A stretch of DNA of 64,000 nucleotides from Prosopocoilus inquinatus (Eukaryota; Arthropoda; Insecta; Coleoptera; Lucanidae), in NCBI GenBank assembly GCA_036172665.1, contig JAYKNF010000021.1, forward strand, positions 62,001 to 126,000, written 5' to 3'. Shown piece by piece: positions 37,671-50,345 of the stretch. The notes beneath the pieces were generated by a model that was not told the origin of the DNA, made no database searches, and worked only from the letters and a program-made list of their open reading frames with translations. Within the stretch, counting starts at the first letter, position 1, and every line of letters begins with the position of its first letter. Both the position numbers and the translations under genes were made by a program.

Positions 37671-38936
37671 CTGATGTGAGATACAAAGTTTATCGGAAGC
37701 AGCAGAAGCTGCAAATAGTTTTAAATGAAACAACACGCATTAGCGTTGTTCCTGTGATGTATCTTATCAATCCTTACTCATCTATCATGTTATTTGACGT
37801 TTCGATGGACTCTAGTAACTCTGATGTGAGATACGAAGTTTTTGGACGCAGCAGGAGCTGGAAATAGTTTTAAACGAAACAACACGCATTAGCGATGTTC
37901 CTGTGATGTATCAATCGATCCTTACTCATCTATCATGTTATTTGTCGTTTCGATGGCCTCCAGTAACTCTGATGTGAGATACGACGTTTTCGGACGCAGC
38001 AGAAGCTGGAAATAGTTTTAAACGAAACAACACGCATTAGCGTTGTTCCTGTGATGTATCTAATCGATCCTTACTCATCTATCATGTTATTTGACGTTTC
38101 GATGGACTCTAGTAATTCTGAAGAGAGATACGAAGTTTTTGGACGCAGCAGGAGCTGGAAATAGTTTTAAACGAAATAACACGTATTAGCGTTGTTCCTG
38201 TGATGTATCTAATCGATCCTTACTTATATAGCATGTTATTTGACTTTTGAATGGACTCCAGTAACTCTGATGTGAGATACAAAGTTCTCGGACGCAGCAG
38301 AAGCTGGAAGTAGTTTTGAACGAAACAACACGTATTAGCGTTGTTCCTGTGATGTATCTAATCGATCCTTACTTATCTACTATGTTATTTGACGTTTCGA
38401 TGGACTCCAGTAACTCTGATGTGAGATACGAAATTTTTGGACGCAGCTGAAGCTGGAGATAGTTTTAAACGAAACAACACGTATTAGCGTTGTTCCTGTG
38501 CTGTATCTAATCGATCCTTACTTATCTATCATGTTATTTGTCGTTTCGATGGACTCCAGTAACTCTGATGTGAGATACGACGTTTTCGGACGCAGCAGAA
38601 GCTGGTAATAGTTTTAAACTAAGCAACACGCATTGGCCATGTTCCTGTGATGTATCTAATCGATCCTTACTCATCTATCATGTTATTTTACGTTTGGATG
38701 GACTCCAGTAACTCCGATGTGAGATACAAAGTTTTTGGACGCAGCAGGAGCTGGAAATAGTTTTAAACGAAACAACACGTATTAGCGTTGTTCCTGTGAT
38801 GTATCCAATCGATCCTTACTTATCTACTATGTTATTTGACGTTTCGATGGACTCCAGTAACTCTGATGTGAGATACGAAATTTTCGGACGCAGCAGAAGC
38901 TGGAAATAGTTTTAAACGAAACAACACGCATTAGCG
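37671..38936 (+). repeat. Satellite monomers including a CTAAGCAAC cassette
   Basis: Contains the monomer series GCAGCTGAAGCTGGAGATAG, then GTGCTGTATC with TTGTCGTTTCG, then AAACTAAGCAACACG with GGCCATG and AACTCCGATG, then GTATCCAATCG with CGAAATTTTCGG (about 38445-38900). Private variants are GACTTTTGAATGG near 38243 and GGAAGTAG near 38308. No gene is visible. Confidence 0.82.
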
Positions 38937-41900
38937 TTGTTCCTGTGATGTATCTAATCGATCCTTACTCATCTATCATGTTATTTCACGTTTGGATGGA
39001 CTCCAGTAACTCTGATGTGAGATACAAAGTTCTCGGACGCAGCAGAAGCTGGAAATAGTTTTGAACGAAACAACACGTATTAGCGTTGTTCCTGTGATGT
39101 ATCTAAACGATCCTTACTTATCTAACATGTTATTTGACGTTTGGATGGACTCCAGTAACTCTGATGTGAGATACAAAGTTCTCGGACGCAGCAGTAGCTG
39201 GAAATAATTTTGAACGAAAAAACAGGTATTAGCGTTGTTCCTGTGATGTATCTAAGCGATCCTTACTTATCTAACATGTTATTTGACGTTTCGATGGACT
39301 CCAGTAACTCTGATGTGAGATACGACGTTTTCGGACGCAGCAGAAGCTGGAAATAGTTTTAAACGAAACAACACGCATTAGCGATGTTCCTGTGATGTAT
39401 CAATCGATCCTTACTCATCTATCATGTTATTTGTCGTTTCGATGGCCTCCAGTAACTCTGATGTGAGATACGACGTTTTCGGACGCAGCAGAAGCTGGAA
39501 ATAGTTTTGAACGAAACAACACGTATTAGCGTTGTTCCTGTGATGTATCTAATCGATCCTTACTTATCTACTATGTTATTTTACGTTTGGATGGACTCCA
39601 GTAACTCTGATGTGAGATACAAAGTTTTTGGACGCAGCAGGAGCTGGAAATAGTTTTAAACGAAACAACACGCATTAGCGTTGTTCCTGTGATGTATCTA
39701 ATCGATTCTTACTCATCTGTCATGTTATTTGACGTTTCGATGGACTCTAGTAATTCTGATGTGAGATACGAAGTTTTTGGACGCAGCAGGAGCTGGAAAT
39801 AGTTTTAAACGAAACAACACGCATTAGCGTTGTTCCTGTGATGTATCTAATCGATCCTTACTCATCTATCATGTTATTTGACGTTTGGATGGACTCCAGT
39901 AACTCTGATGTGAGATACAAAGTTTATCGGAAGCAGCAGAAGCTGCAAATAGTTTTAAATGAAACAACACGCATTAGCGTTGTTCCTGTGATATATCTTA
40001 TCGATCCTTACTCATCTATCATGTTATTTGACGTTTGGACGGACACCAGTAACTCTGATGTGAGATACAAAGTTCTAGGACGCAGCAGAAGCTGGAAATA
40101 GTTTTGAACGAAACAACACGTATTAGCGTTGTTCCTGTGATGTATCTAATCGATACTTACTCATCTATCATGTTATTTGACGTTTGGATGGACTCCAGTA
40201 ACTCTGATGTGAGATACAAAGTTCTCGGACGCAGCAGCAACTGGAAATAGTTTTAAACGAAACAACACGTATTAGCGTTGTTCCTGTGATGTATCTAATC
40301 GATACTTACTCATCTATCATGTTATTTGACGTTTGGATGGACTCCAGTAACTCTGATGTGAGATACAAAGTTCTCGGACGCAGCAGTAGCTGGAAATAAT
40401 TTTGAACGAAACAACACGTATTAGCGTTGTTCCTGTGATGTATCTAAGCGATCCTTACTTATCTAACATGTTATTTGACGTTTCGATGGACTCCAGTAAC
40501 TCTGATGTGAGATACGACGTTCTCGGACGCAGCAGAAGCTGGAAATAGTTTTAAACGAAACAACACGCATTAGCGATGTTCCTGTGATGTATCAATCGAT
40601 CCTTACTCATCTATCATGTTATTTGTCGTTTCGATGGCCTCCAGTAACTCTGATGTGAGATACGACGTTTTCGGACGCAGCAGAAGCTGGAAATAGTTTT
40701 AAACGAAACAACACGCATTAGCGATGTTCCTGTGATGTATCTAATCGATCCTTACTTATCTACTATGTTATTTTACGTTTGGATGGACTCCAGTAACTCT
40801 GATGTGAGATACAAAGTTTTTGGACGCAGCAGGTGCTGGAAATAGTTTTAAACGAAACAACACGCATTAGCGTTGTCCCTGTGATGTATCTAATCGATCC
40901 TTACTCATCTATCATGTTATTTGACGTTTCGATGGACTCTAGTAATTCTGAAGAGAGATACGAAGTTTTTGGACGCAGCAGGAGCTGGAAATAGTTTTAA
41001 ACGAAATAACACGTATTAGCGTTGTTCCTGTGATGTATCTAATCGATCCTTACTTATATAGCATGTTATTTGACGTTTGAATGGACTCCAGTAACTCTGA
41101 TGTGAGATACAAAGTTCTCGGACGCAGCAGAAGCTGGAAATAATTTTGAACGAAACAACACGCATTAGCGTTGTTCCTGTGATGTATCTTATAGATCCTT
41201 ACTCATCTATCATGTTATTTGACGTTTCGATGGACTCTAGTAACTCTGATGTGAGATACGAAGTTTTTGGACGCAGCAGGAGCTGGAAATAGTTTTAAAC
41301 GAAACAACACGCATTAGCGATGTTCCTGTGATGTATCAATCGATCCTTACTCATCTATCATGTTATTTGTCGTTTCGATGGCCTCCAGTAACTCTGATGT
41401 GAGATACGACATTTTCGGACGCAGCAGAAGCTGGAAATAGTTTTAAACGAAACAACACGCATTAGCGATGTTCCTGGGATGTATCTAATCGATCCTTACT
41501 TATCTACTATGTTATTTTACGTTTGGATGGACTCCAGTAACTCTGATGTGAGATACAAAGTTTTTGGACGCAGCAGGAGCTGGAAATAGTTTTAAACGAA
41601 ACAACACGCATTAGCGTTGTTCCTGTGATGTATCTAATCGATCCTTACTCATCTATCATGTTATTTGACGTTTCGATGGACTCTAGTAATTCTGAAGAGA
41701 GATACGAAGTTTTTGGACGCAGCAGGAGCTGGAAATAGTTTTAAACGAAATAACACGTATTAGCGTTGTTCCTGTGATGTATCTAATCGATCCTTACTCA
41801 TCTATCATGTTATTTGACGTTTGGATGGACTCCAGTAACTCTGATGTGAGATACAAAGTTCTCGGACGCAGCAGAAGCTGGAAATAGTTTTGAACGAAAC

Positions 41901-44626
41901 AACACGTATTAGCGTTGTTCCTGTGATGTATCTAAACGATCCTTACTTATCTAACATGTTATTTGACGTTTGGATGGACTCCAGTAACTCTGATGTGAGA
42001 TACAAAGTTCTCGGACGCATCAGTAGCTGGAAATAATTTTGAACGAAAAAACACGTATTAGCGTTGTTCCTGTGATGTATCTAAGCGATCCTTACTTATC
42101 TAACATGTTATTTGACGTTTCGATGGACTCCAGTAACTCTGATGTGAGATACGACGTTTTCGGACGCAGCAGAAGCTGGAAATAGTTTTAAACGAAACAA
42201 CACGCATTAGCGATGTTCCTGTGATGTATCAATCGATCCTTACTCATCTATCATGTTATTTGTCGTTTCGATGGCCTCCAGTAACTCTGATGTGAGATAC
42301 GACGTTTTCGGACGCAGCAGAAGCTGGAAATAGTTTTGAACGAAACAACACGTATTAGCGTTGTTCCTGTGATGTATCTAATCGATCCTTACTTATCTAC
42401 TATGTTATTTTACGTTTGGATGGACTCCAGTAACTCTGATGTGAGATACAAAGTTTTTGGACGCAGCAGGAGCTGGAAATAGTTTTAAACGAAACAACAC
42501 GCATTAGCGTTGTTCCTGTGATGTATCTAATCGATCCTTACTCATCTGTCATGTTATTTGACGTTTCGATGGACTCTAGTAATTCTGATGTGAGATACGA
42601 AGTTTTTGGACGCAGCAGGAGCTGGAAATAGTTTTAAACGAAACAACACGCATTAGCGTTGTTCCTGTGATGTATCTAATCGATCCTTACTCATCTATCA
42701 TGTTATTTGACGTTTGGATGGACTCCAGTAACTCTGATGTGAGATACAAAGTTTATCGGAAGCAGCAGAAGCTGCAAATAGTTTTAAATGAAACAACACG
42801 CATTAGCGTTGTTCCTGTGATGTATCTTATCGATCCTTACTCATCTATCATGTTATTTGACGTTTGGACGGACACCAGTAACTCTGATGTGAGATACAAA
42901 GTTCTAGGACGCAGCAGAAGCTGGAAATAGTTTTGAACGAAACAACACGTATTAGCGTTGTTCCTGTGATGTATCTAATCGATACTTACTCATCTATCAT
43001 GTTATTTGACGTTTGGATGGACTCCAGTAACTCTGATGTGAGATACAAAGTTCTCGGACGCAGCAGCAACTGGAAATAGTTTTAAACGAAACAACACGTA
43101 TTAGCGTTGTTCCTGTGATGTATCTAATCGATACTTACTCATCTATCATGTTATTTGACGTTTGGATGGACTCCAGTAACTCTGATGTGAGATACAAAGT
43201 TCTCGGACGCAGCAGTAGCTGGAAATAATTTTGAACGAAACAACACGTATTAGCGTTGTTCCTGTGATGTATCTAAGCGATCCTTACTTATCTAACATGT
43301 TATTTGACGTTTCGATGGACTCCAGTAACTCTGATGTGAGATACGACGTTCTCGGACGCAGCAGAAGCTGGAAATAGTTTTAAACGAAACAACACGCATT
43401 AGCGATGTTCCTGTGATGTATCAATCGATCCTTACTCATCTATCATGTTATTTGTCGTTTCGATGGCCTCCAGTAACTCTGATGTGAGATACGACGTTTT
43501 CGGACGCAGCAGAAGCTGGAAATAGTTTTAAACGAAACAACACGCATTAGCGATGTTCCTGTGATGTATCTAATCGATCCTTACTTATCTACTATGTTAT
43601 TTTACGTTTGGATGGACTCCAGTAACTCTGATGTGAGATACAAAGTTTTTGGACGCAGCAGGTGCTGGAAATAGTTTTAAACGAAACAACACGCATTAGC
43701 GTTGTTCCTGTGATGTATCTAATCGATCCTTACTCATCTATCATGTTATTTGACGTTTCGATGGACTCTAGTAATTCTGAAGAGAGATACGAAGTTTTTG
43801 GACGCAGCAGGAGCTGGAAATAGTTTTAAACGAAATAACACGTATTAGCGTTGTTCCTGTGATGTATCTAATCGATCCTTACTTATATAGCATGTTATTT
43901 GACGTTTGAATGGACTCCAGTAACTCTGATGTGAGATACAAAGTTCTCGGACGCAGCAGAAGCTGGAAATAATTTTGAACGAAACAACACGCATTAGCGT
44001 TGTTCCTGTGATGTATCTTATAGATCCTTACTCATCTATCATGTTATTTGACGTTTCGATGGACTCTAGTAACTCTGATGTGAGATACGAAGTTTTTGGA
44101 CGCAGCAGGAGCTGGAAATAGTTTTAAACGAAACAACACGCATTAGCGATGTTCCTGTGATGTATCAATCGATCCTTACTCATCTATCATGTTATTTGTC
44201 GTTTCGATGGCCTCCAGTAACTCTGATGTGAGATACGACATTTTCGGACGCAGCAGAAGCTGGAAATAGTTTTAAACGAAACAACACGCATTAGCGATGT
44301 TCCTGTGATGTATCTAATCGATCCTTACTTATCTACTATGTTATTTTACGTTTGGATGGACTCCAGTAACTCTGATGTGAGATACAAAGTTTTTGGACGC
44401 AGCAGGAGCTGGAAATAGTTTTAAACGAAACAACACGCATTAGCGTTGTTCCTGTGATGTATCTAATCGATCCTTACTCATCTATCATGTTATTTGACGT
44501 TTCGATGGACTCTAGTAATTCTGAAGAGAGATACGAAGTTTTTGGACGCAGCAGGAGCTGGAAATAGTCTTAAACGAAATAACACGTATTAGCGTTGTTC
44601 CTGTGATGTATCTAATCGATCCTTAC
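38937..44626 (+). repeat. 19-mer (2,829-bp) tandem duplication
   Basis: About 38937-41797 matches about 41766-44626 at 2,829 bp, and the units abut. Shared rare variants are GAACGAAAAAACA (39212 and 42041), GTTTGGACGGACACCAG (near 40036 and 42865), the paired CGATACTTACTC monomers with GCAGCAGCAACTGG, GCAGGTGCTGG (near 40829 and 43658), CTTATAGATCC (near 41188 and 44017) and CGACATTTTCGG (near 41407 and 44236). Copy-specific changes such as GATATATCTTATCG near 39991 and GTTGTCCCTG near 40873 in the first copy show the copies have diverged slightly. Confidence 0.9.
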
Positions 44627-45671
44627 TTATATAGCATGTTATTTGACGTTTGAATGGACTCCAGTAACTCTGATGTGAGATACAAAGTTCTCGGACGCAG
44701 CAGAAGCTGGAAATAGTTTTGAACGAAACAACACGTATTAGCGTTGTTCCTGTGATGTATCTAATCGATCCTTACTTATCTACTATGTTATTTGACGTTT
44801 CGATGGACTCCAGTAACTCTGATGTGAGATACGAAATTTTTGGACGCAGCTGAAGCTGGAGATAGTTTTAAACGAAACAACACGTATTAGCGTTGTTCCT
44901 GTGCTGTATCTAATCGATCCTTACTCATCTATCATGTTATTTGTCGTTTCGATGGCCTCCAGTAACTCTGATGTGAGATACGACATTTTCGGACGCAGCA
45001 GAAGCTGGAAATAGTTTTAAACGAAACAACACGCATTAGCGATGTTCCTGTGATGTATCTAATCGATCCTTACTTATCTACTATGTTATTTTACGTTTGG
45101 ATGGACTCCAGTAACTCTGATGTGAGATACAAAGTTTTTGGACGCAGCAGGAGCTGGAAATAGTTTTAAACGAAACAACACGCATTAGCGTTGTTCCTGT
45201 GATGTATCTAATCGATCCTTACTCATCTATCATGTTATTTGACGTTTCGATGGACTCTAGTAATTCTGAAGAGAGATACGAAGTTTTTGGACGCAGCAGG
45301 AGCTGGAAATAGTCTTAAACGAAATAACACGTATTAGCGTTGTTCCTGTGATGTATCTAATCGATCCTTACTTATATAGCATGTTATTTGACGTTTGAAT
45401 GGACTCCAGTAACTCTGATGTGAGATACAAAGTTCTCGGACGCAGCAGAAGCTGGAAATAGTTTTGAACGAAACAACACGTATTAGCGTTGTTCCTGTGA
45501 TGTATCTAATCGATCCTTACTTATCTACTATGTTATTTGACGTTTCGATGGACTCCAGTAACTCTGATGTGAGATACGAAATTTTTGGACGCAGCTGAAG
45601 CTGGAGATAGTTTTAAACGAAACAACACGTATTAGCGTTGTTCCTGTGCTGTATCTAATCGATCCTTACTT
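44172..45671 (+). repeat. 5-mer (745-bp) tandem duplication
   Basis: About 44172-44926 matches about 44917-45671 at exactly 745 bp (5 x 149). The strongest marker is GGAAATAGTCTTAAACG, a change seen only here (44568 and 45313). CGACATTTTCGG and the GCAGCTGAAGCTGGAGATAG end are also shared. I saw almost no difference between the copies, so this looks like one of the youngest events in the window. It lies on the right edge of the 19-mer duplication and is younger than it, since the left 19-mer copy lacks TAGTCTT. Confidence 0.9.
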
Positions 45672-46970
45672 ATCTATCATGTTATTTGTCGTTTCGATGG
45701 ACTCCAGTAACTCTGATGTGAGATACGACGTTTTCGGACGCAGCAGAAGCTGGAAATAGTTTTAAACTAAGCAACACGCATTGGCCATGTTCCTGTGATG
45801 TATCTAATCGATCCTTACTCATCTATCATGTTATTTTACGTTTGGATGGACTCCAGTAACTCCGATGTGAGATACAAAGTTTTTGGACGCAGCAGGAGCT
45901 GGAAATAGTTTTAAACGAAACAACACGTATTAGCGTTGTTCCTGTGATGTATCCAATCGATCCTTACTTATCTACTATGTTATTTGACGTTTCGATGGAC
46001 TCCAGTAACTCTGATGTGAGATACGAAATTTTCGGACGCAGCAGAAGCTGGAAATAGTTTTAAACGAAACAACACGCATTAGCGTTGTTCCTGTGATGTA
46101 TCTAATCGATCCTTACTCATCTATCATGTTATTTCACGTTTGGATGGACTCCAGTAACTCTGATGTGAGATACAAAGTTCTCGGACGCAGCAGAAGCTGG
46201 GAATAGTTTTGAACGAAACAACACGTATTAGCGTTGTTCCTGTGATGTATCTAAACGATCCTTACTTATCTAACATGTTATTTGACGTTTGGATGGACTC
46301 CAGTAACTCTGATGTGAGATACAAAGTTCTCGGACGCAGCAGTAGCTGGAAATAATTTTGAACGAAACAACACGTATTAGCGTTGTTCCTGTGATGTATC
46401 TAAGCGATCCTTACTTATCTAACATGTTATTTGACGTTTCGATGGACTCCAGTAACTCTGATGTGAGATACGACGTTTTCGGACGCAGCAGAAGCTGGAA
46501 ATAGTTTTAAACGAAACAACACGCATTAGCGATGTTCCTGTGATGTATCAATCGATCCTTACTCATCTATCATGTTATTTGTCGTTTCGATGGCCTCCAG
46601 TAACTCTGATGTGAGATACGACGTTTTCGGACGCAGCAGAAGCTGGAAATAGTTTTAAACGAAACAACACGCATTAGCGATGTTCCTGTGATGTATCTAA
46701 TCGATCCTTACTCATCTATCATGTTATTTTACGTTTGGATGGACTCCAGTAACTCTGATGTGAGATACAAAGTTTTTGGACGCAGCAGAAGCTGGAAATA
46801 GTTTTAAACGAAACAACACGCATTAGCGATGTTCCTGTGATGTATCTAATCGATCCTTACTTATCTACTATGTTATTTTACGTTTGGATGGACTCCAGTA
46901 ACTCTGATGTGAGATACAAAGTTTTTGGACGCAGCAGGAGCTGGAAATAGTTTTAAACGTAACAACACGC
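45672..46970 (+). repeat. Satellite monomers between duplications
   Basis: Holds the right end of a CTAAGCAAC cassette (45765-46050), a TTATTTCACG monomer (near 46131), GAAGCTGGGAATAG (near 46194), and a 148-bp monomer (GTATCAATCG near 46547). Nothing other than satellite is visible. Confidence 0.8.
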
Positions 46971-49900
46971 ATTAGCGTTGTTCCTGTGATGTATCTAATC
47001 GATCCTTACTCATCTGTCATGTTATTTGACATTTCGATGGACTCTAGTAATTCTGATGTGAGATACGAAGTTTTTGGACGCAGCAGGAGCTGGAAATAGT
47101 TTTAAACGAAACAACACGTATTAGCGTTGTTCCTGTGATGTATCTAATCGATCCTTACTCATCTATCATGTTATTTGACGTTTGGATGGACTCCAGTAAC
47201 TCTGATGTGAGATACAAAGTTCTAGGACGCAGCAGAAGCTGGAAATAGTTTTGAACGAAACAACACGTATTAGCGTTGTTCCTGTGATGTATCTAAACGA
47301 TCCTTAATTATCTAAGATGTTATTTGACGTTTGGATGGACTCCAGTAAGTCTGATGTGAGATACGACGTTTTCGGACGCAGCAGCAACTGGAAATAGTTT
47401 TAAACGAAACAACACGTATTAGCGTTGTTCCTGTGATGTATCTAATCGATACTTACTCATCTATCATGTTATTTGACGTTTGGATGGACTCCAGTAACTC
47501 TGATGTGAGATACAAAGTTCTCGGACGCAGCAGTAGCTGGAAATAATTTTGAACGAAACAACACGTATTAGCGTTGTTCCTGTGATGTATCTAAGCGATA
47601 CTTACTTATCTAACATGTTATTTGACGTTTCGATGGACTCCAGTAACTCTGATGTGAGATACGACGTTTTCGGACGCAGCAGAAGCTGGAAATAGTTTTA
47701 AACGAAACAACACGCATTAGCGATGTTCCTGTGATGTATCAATCGATCCTTACTCATCTATCATGTTATTTGTCGTTTCGATGGCCTCCAGTAACTCTGA
47801 TGTGAGATACGACGTTTTCGGACGCAGCAGAAGCTGGAAATAGTTTTAAACGAAACAACACGCATTAGCGATGTTCCTGTGATGTATCTAATCGATCCTT
47901 ACTTATCTACTATGTTATTTTACGTTTGGATGGACTCCAGTAACTCTGATGTGAGATACAAAGTTTTTGGACGCAGCAGGTGCTGGAAATAGTTTTAAAC
48001 GAAACAACACGCATTAGCGTTGTTCCTGTGATGTATCTAATCGATCCTTACTCATCTATCATGTTATTTGACGTTTCGATGGACTCTAGTAATTCTGAAG
48101 AGAGATACGAAGTTTTTGGACGCAGCAGGAGCTGGAAATAGTTTTAAACGAAATAACACGTATTAGCGTTGTTCCTGTGATGTATCTATTCGATTCTTAC
48201 TTGTCTAACATGTTATTTGACGTTTGGATGGACTCCAGTAATTCTGATGTAAGATACAAAGTTCTCGGACGCAGCAGTTGCTGGAAATAGTTTTAAACGA
48301 AACAACACGCATTAGCGTTGTTCCTGTGATGTATCTAATCGATTCTTACTCACCTATCATGTTATTTGACGTTTCGATGGACTCTAGTAACTCTGAAGTG
48401 AGATACGAAGTTCTCGGACGCAGCTGAAGCTGGAGATAGTTTTAAACGAAACAACACGTATTAGCGTTGTTCCTGTGCTGTATCTAATCGATCCTTACTT
48501 ATCTATCATGTTATTTGTCGTTTCGATGGACTCCAGTAACTCTGATGTGAGATACGACGTTTTCGGACGCAGCGGAAGCTGGAAATAGTTTTAAACTAAG
48601 CAACACGCATTAGCCATGTTCCTGTGATGTATCTAATCGATCCTTACTCATCTATCATGTTATTTTACGTTTGGATGGACTCCAGTAACTCCGATGTGAG
48701 ATACAAAGTTTTTGGACGCAGCAGGAGCTGGAAATAGTTTTAAACGAAACAACACGTATTATCGTTGTTCCTGTGATGTATCCAATCGATCCTTACTTAT
48801 CTACTATGTTATTTGACGTTTCGATGGACTCCAGAAACTCTGATGTGAGATACGAAATTTTCGGACGCAGCAGATGCTGGAAATAGTTTTAAACGAAACA
48901 ACACGCATTAGCGTTGTTCCTGTGATGTATCTAATCGATACTTACTCATCTATCATGTTATTTGACGTTTGGATGGACTCCAGTAACTCTGATGTGAGAT
49001 ACAAAGTTCTCGGACGCAGCAGTAGCTGGAAATAATTTTGAACGAAACAACACGTATTAGCGTTGTTCCTGTGATGTATCTAATCGATCCTTACTCATCT
49101 ATCATGTTATTTGACGTTTGGATGGACTCCAGTAACTCTGATGTGAGATACAAAGTTCTCGGACGCAGCAGAAGCTGGAAATAGTTTTGAACGAAACAAC
49201 ACGTATTAGCGTTGTTCCTGTGATGTATCTAAACGATCCTTACTTATCTAACATGTTATTTGACGTTTGGATGGACTCCAGTAACTCTGCTGTGTGATAC
49301 GAAATTTTCGGACGCAGCAGAAGCTGGAAATAGTTTTAAACGAAACAACACGCATTAGCGTTGTTCCTGTGATGTATCTAATCGATCCTTACTCATCTGT
49401 CATGTTATTTGACATTTCGATGGACTCTAGTAATTCTGATGTGAGATACGAAGTTTTTGGACGCAGCAGGAGCTGGAAATAGTTTTAAACGAAACAACAC
49501 GTATTAGCGTTGTTCCTGTGATGTATCTAATCGATCCTTACTCATCTATCATGTTATTTGACGTTTGGATGGACTCCAGTAACTCTGATGTGAGATACAA
49601 AGTTCTAGGACGCAGCAGAAGCTGGAAATAGTTTTGAACGAAACAACACGTATTAGCGTTGTTCCTGTGATGTATCTAAACGATCCTTAATTATCTAACA
49701 TGTTATTTGACGTTTGGATGGACTCCAGTAAGTCTGATGTGAGATACGACGTTTTCGGACGCAGCAGCAACTGGAAATAGTTTTAAACGAAACAACACGT
49801 ATTAGCGTTGTTCCTGTGATGTATCTAATCGATACTTACTCATCTATCATGTTATTTGACGTTTGGATGGACTCCAGTAACTCTGATGTGAGATACAAAG

Positions 49901-50345
49901 TTCTCGGACGCAGCAGTAGCTGGAAATAATTTTGAACGAAACAACACGTATTAGCGTTGTTCCTGTGATGTATCTAAGCGATACTTACTTATCTAACATG
50001 TTATTTGACGTTTCGATGGACTCCAGTAACTCTGATGTGAGATACGACGTTTTCGGACGCAGCAGAAGCTGGAAATAGTTTTAGACGAAACAACACGCAT
50101 TAGCGATGTTTCTGTGATGTATCAATCGATCCTTACTTATCTATCATGTTATTTGTCGTTTCGATGGCCTCCAGTAACTCTGATGTGAGATACGACGTTT
50201 TCGGACGCAGCAGAAGCTGGAAATAGTTTTAAACGAAACAACACGCATTAGCGATGTTCCTGTGATGTATCTAATCGATCCTTACTTATCTACTATGTTA
50301 TTTTACGTTTGGATGGACTCCAGTAACTCTGATGTGAGATACAAA
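46971..50345 (+). repeat. 16-mer (2,383-bp) repeat pair
   Basis: About 46971-47962 matches about 49354-50345 at 2,383 bp. Shared variants are CTCATCTGTCATG with GACATTTCG (47028 and 49411), CGATCCTTAATTATCTAA (near 47297 and 49680), GCAGCAGCAACTGG (near 47378 and 49761) and GCGATACTTACTTATC (near 47594 and 49977). Between them, 47963-49353 holds a GAAGAGAG monomer, a CTATTCGATTC monomer with TTGTCTAAC, and a CTAAGCAAC cassette (48423-48890). Confidence 0.85.
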
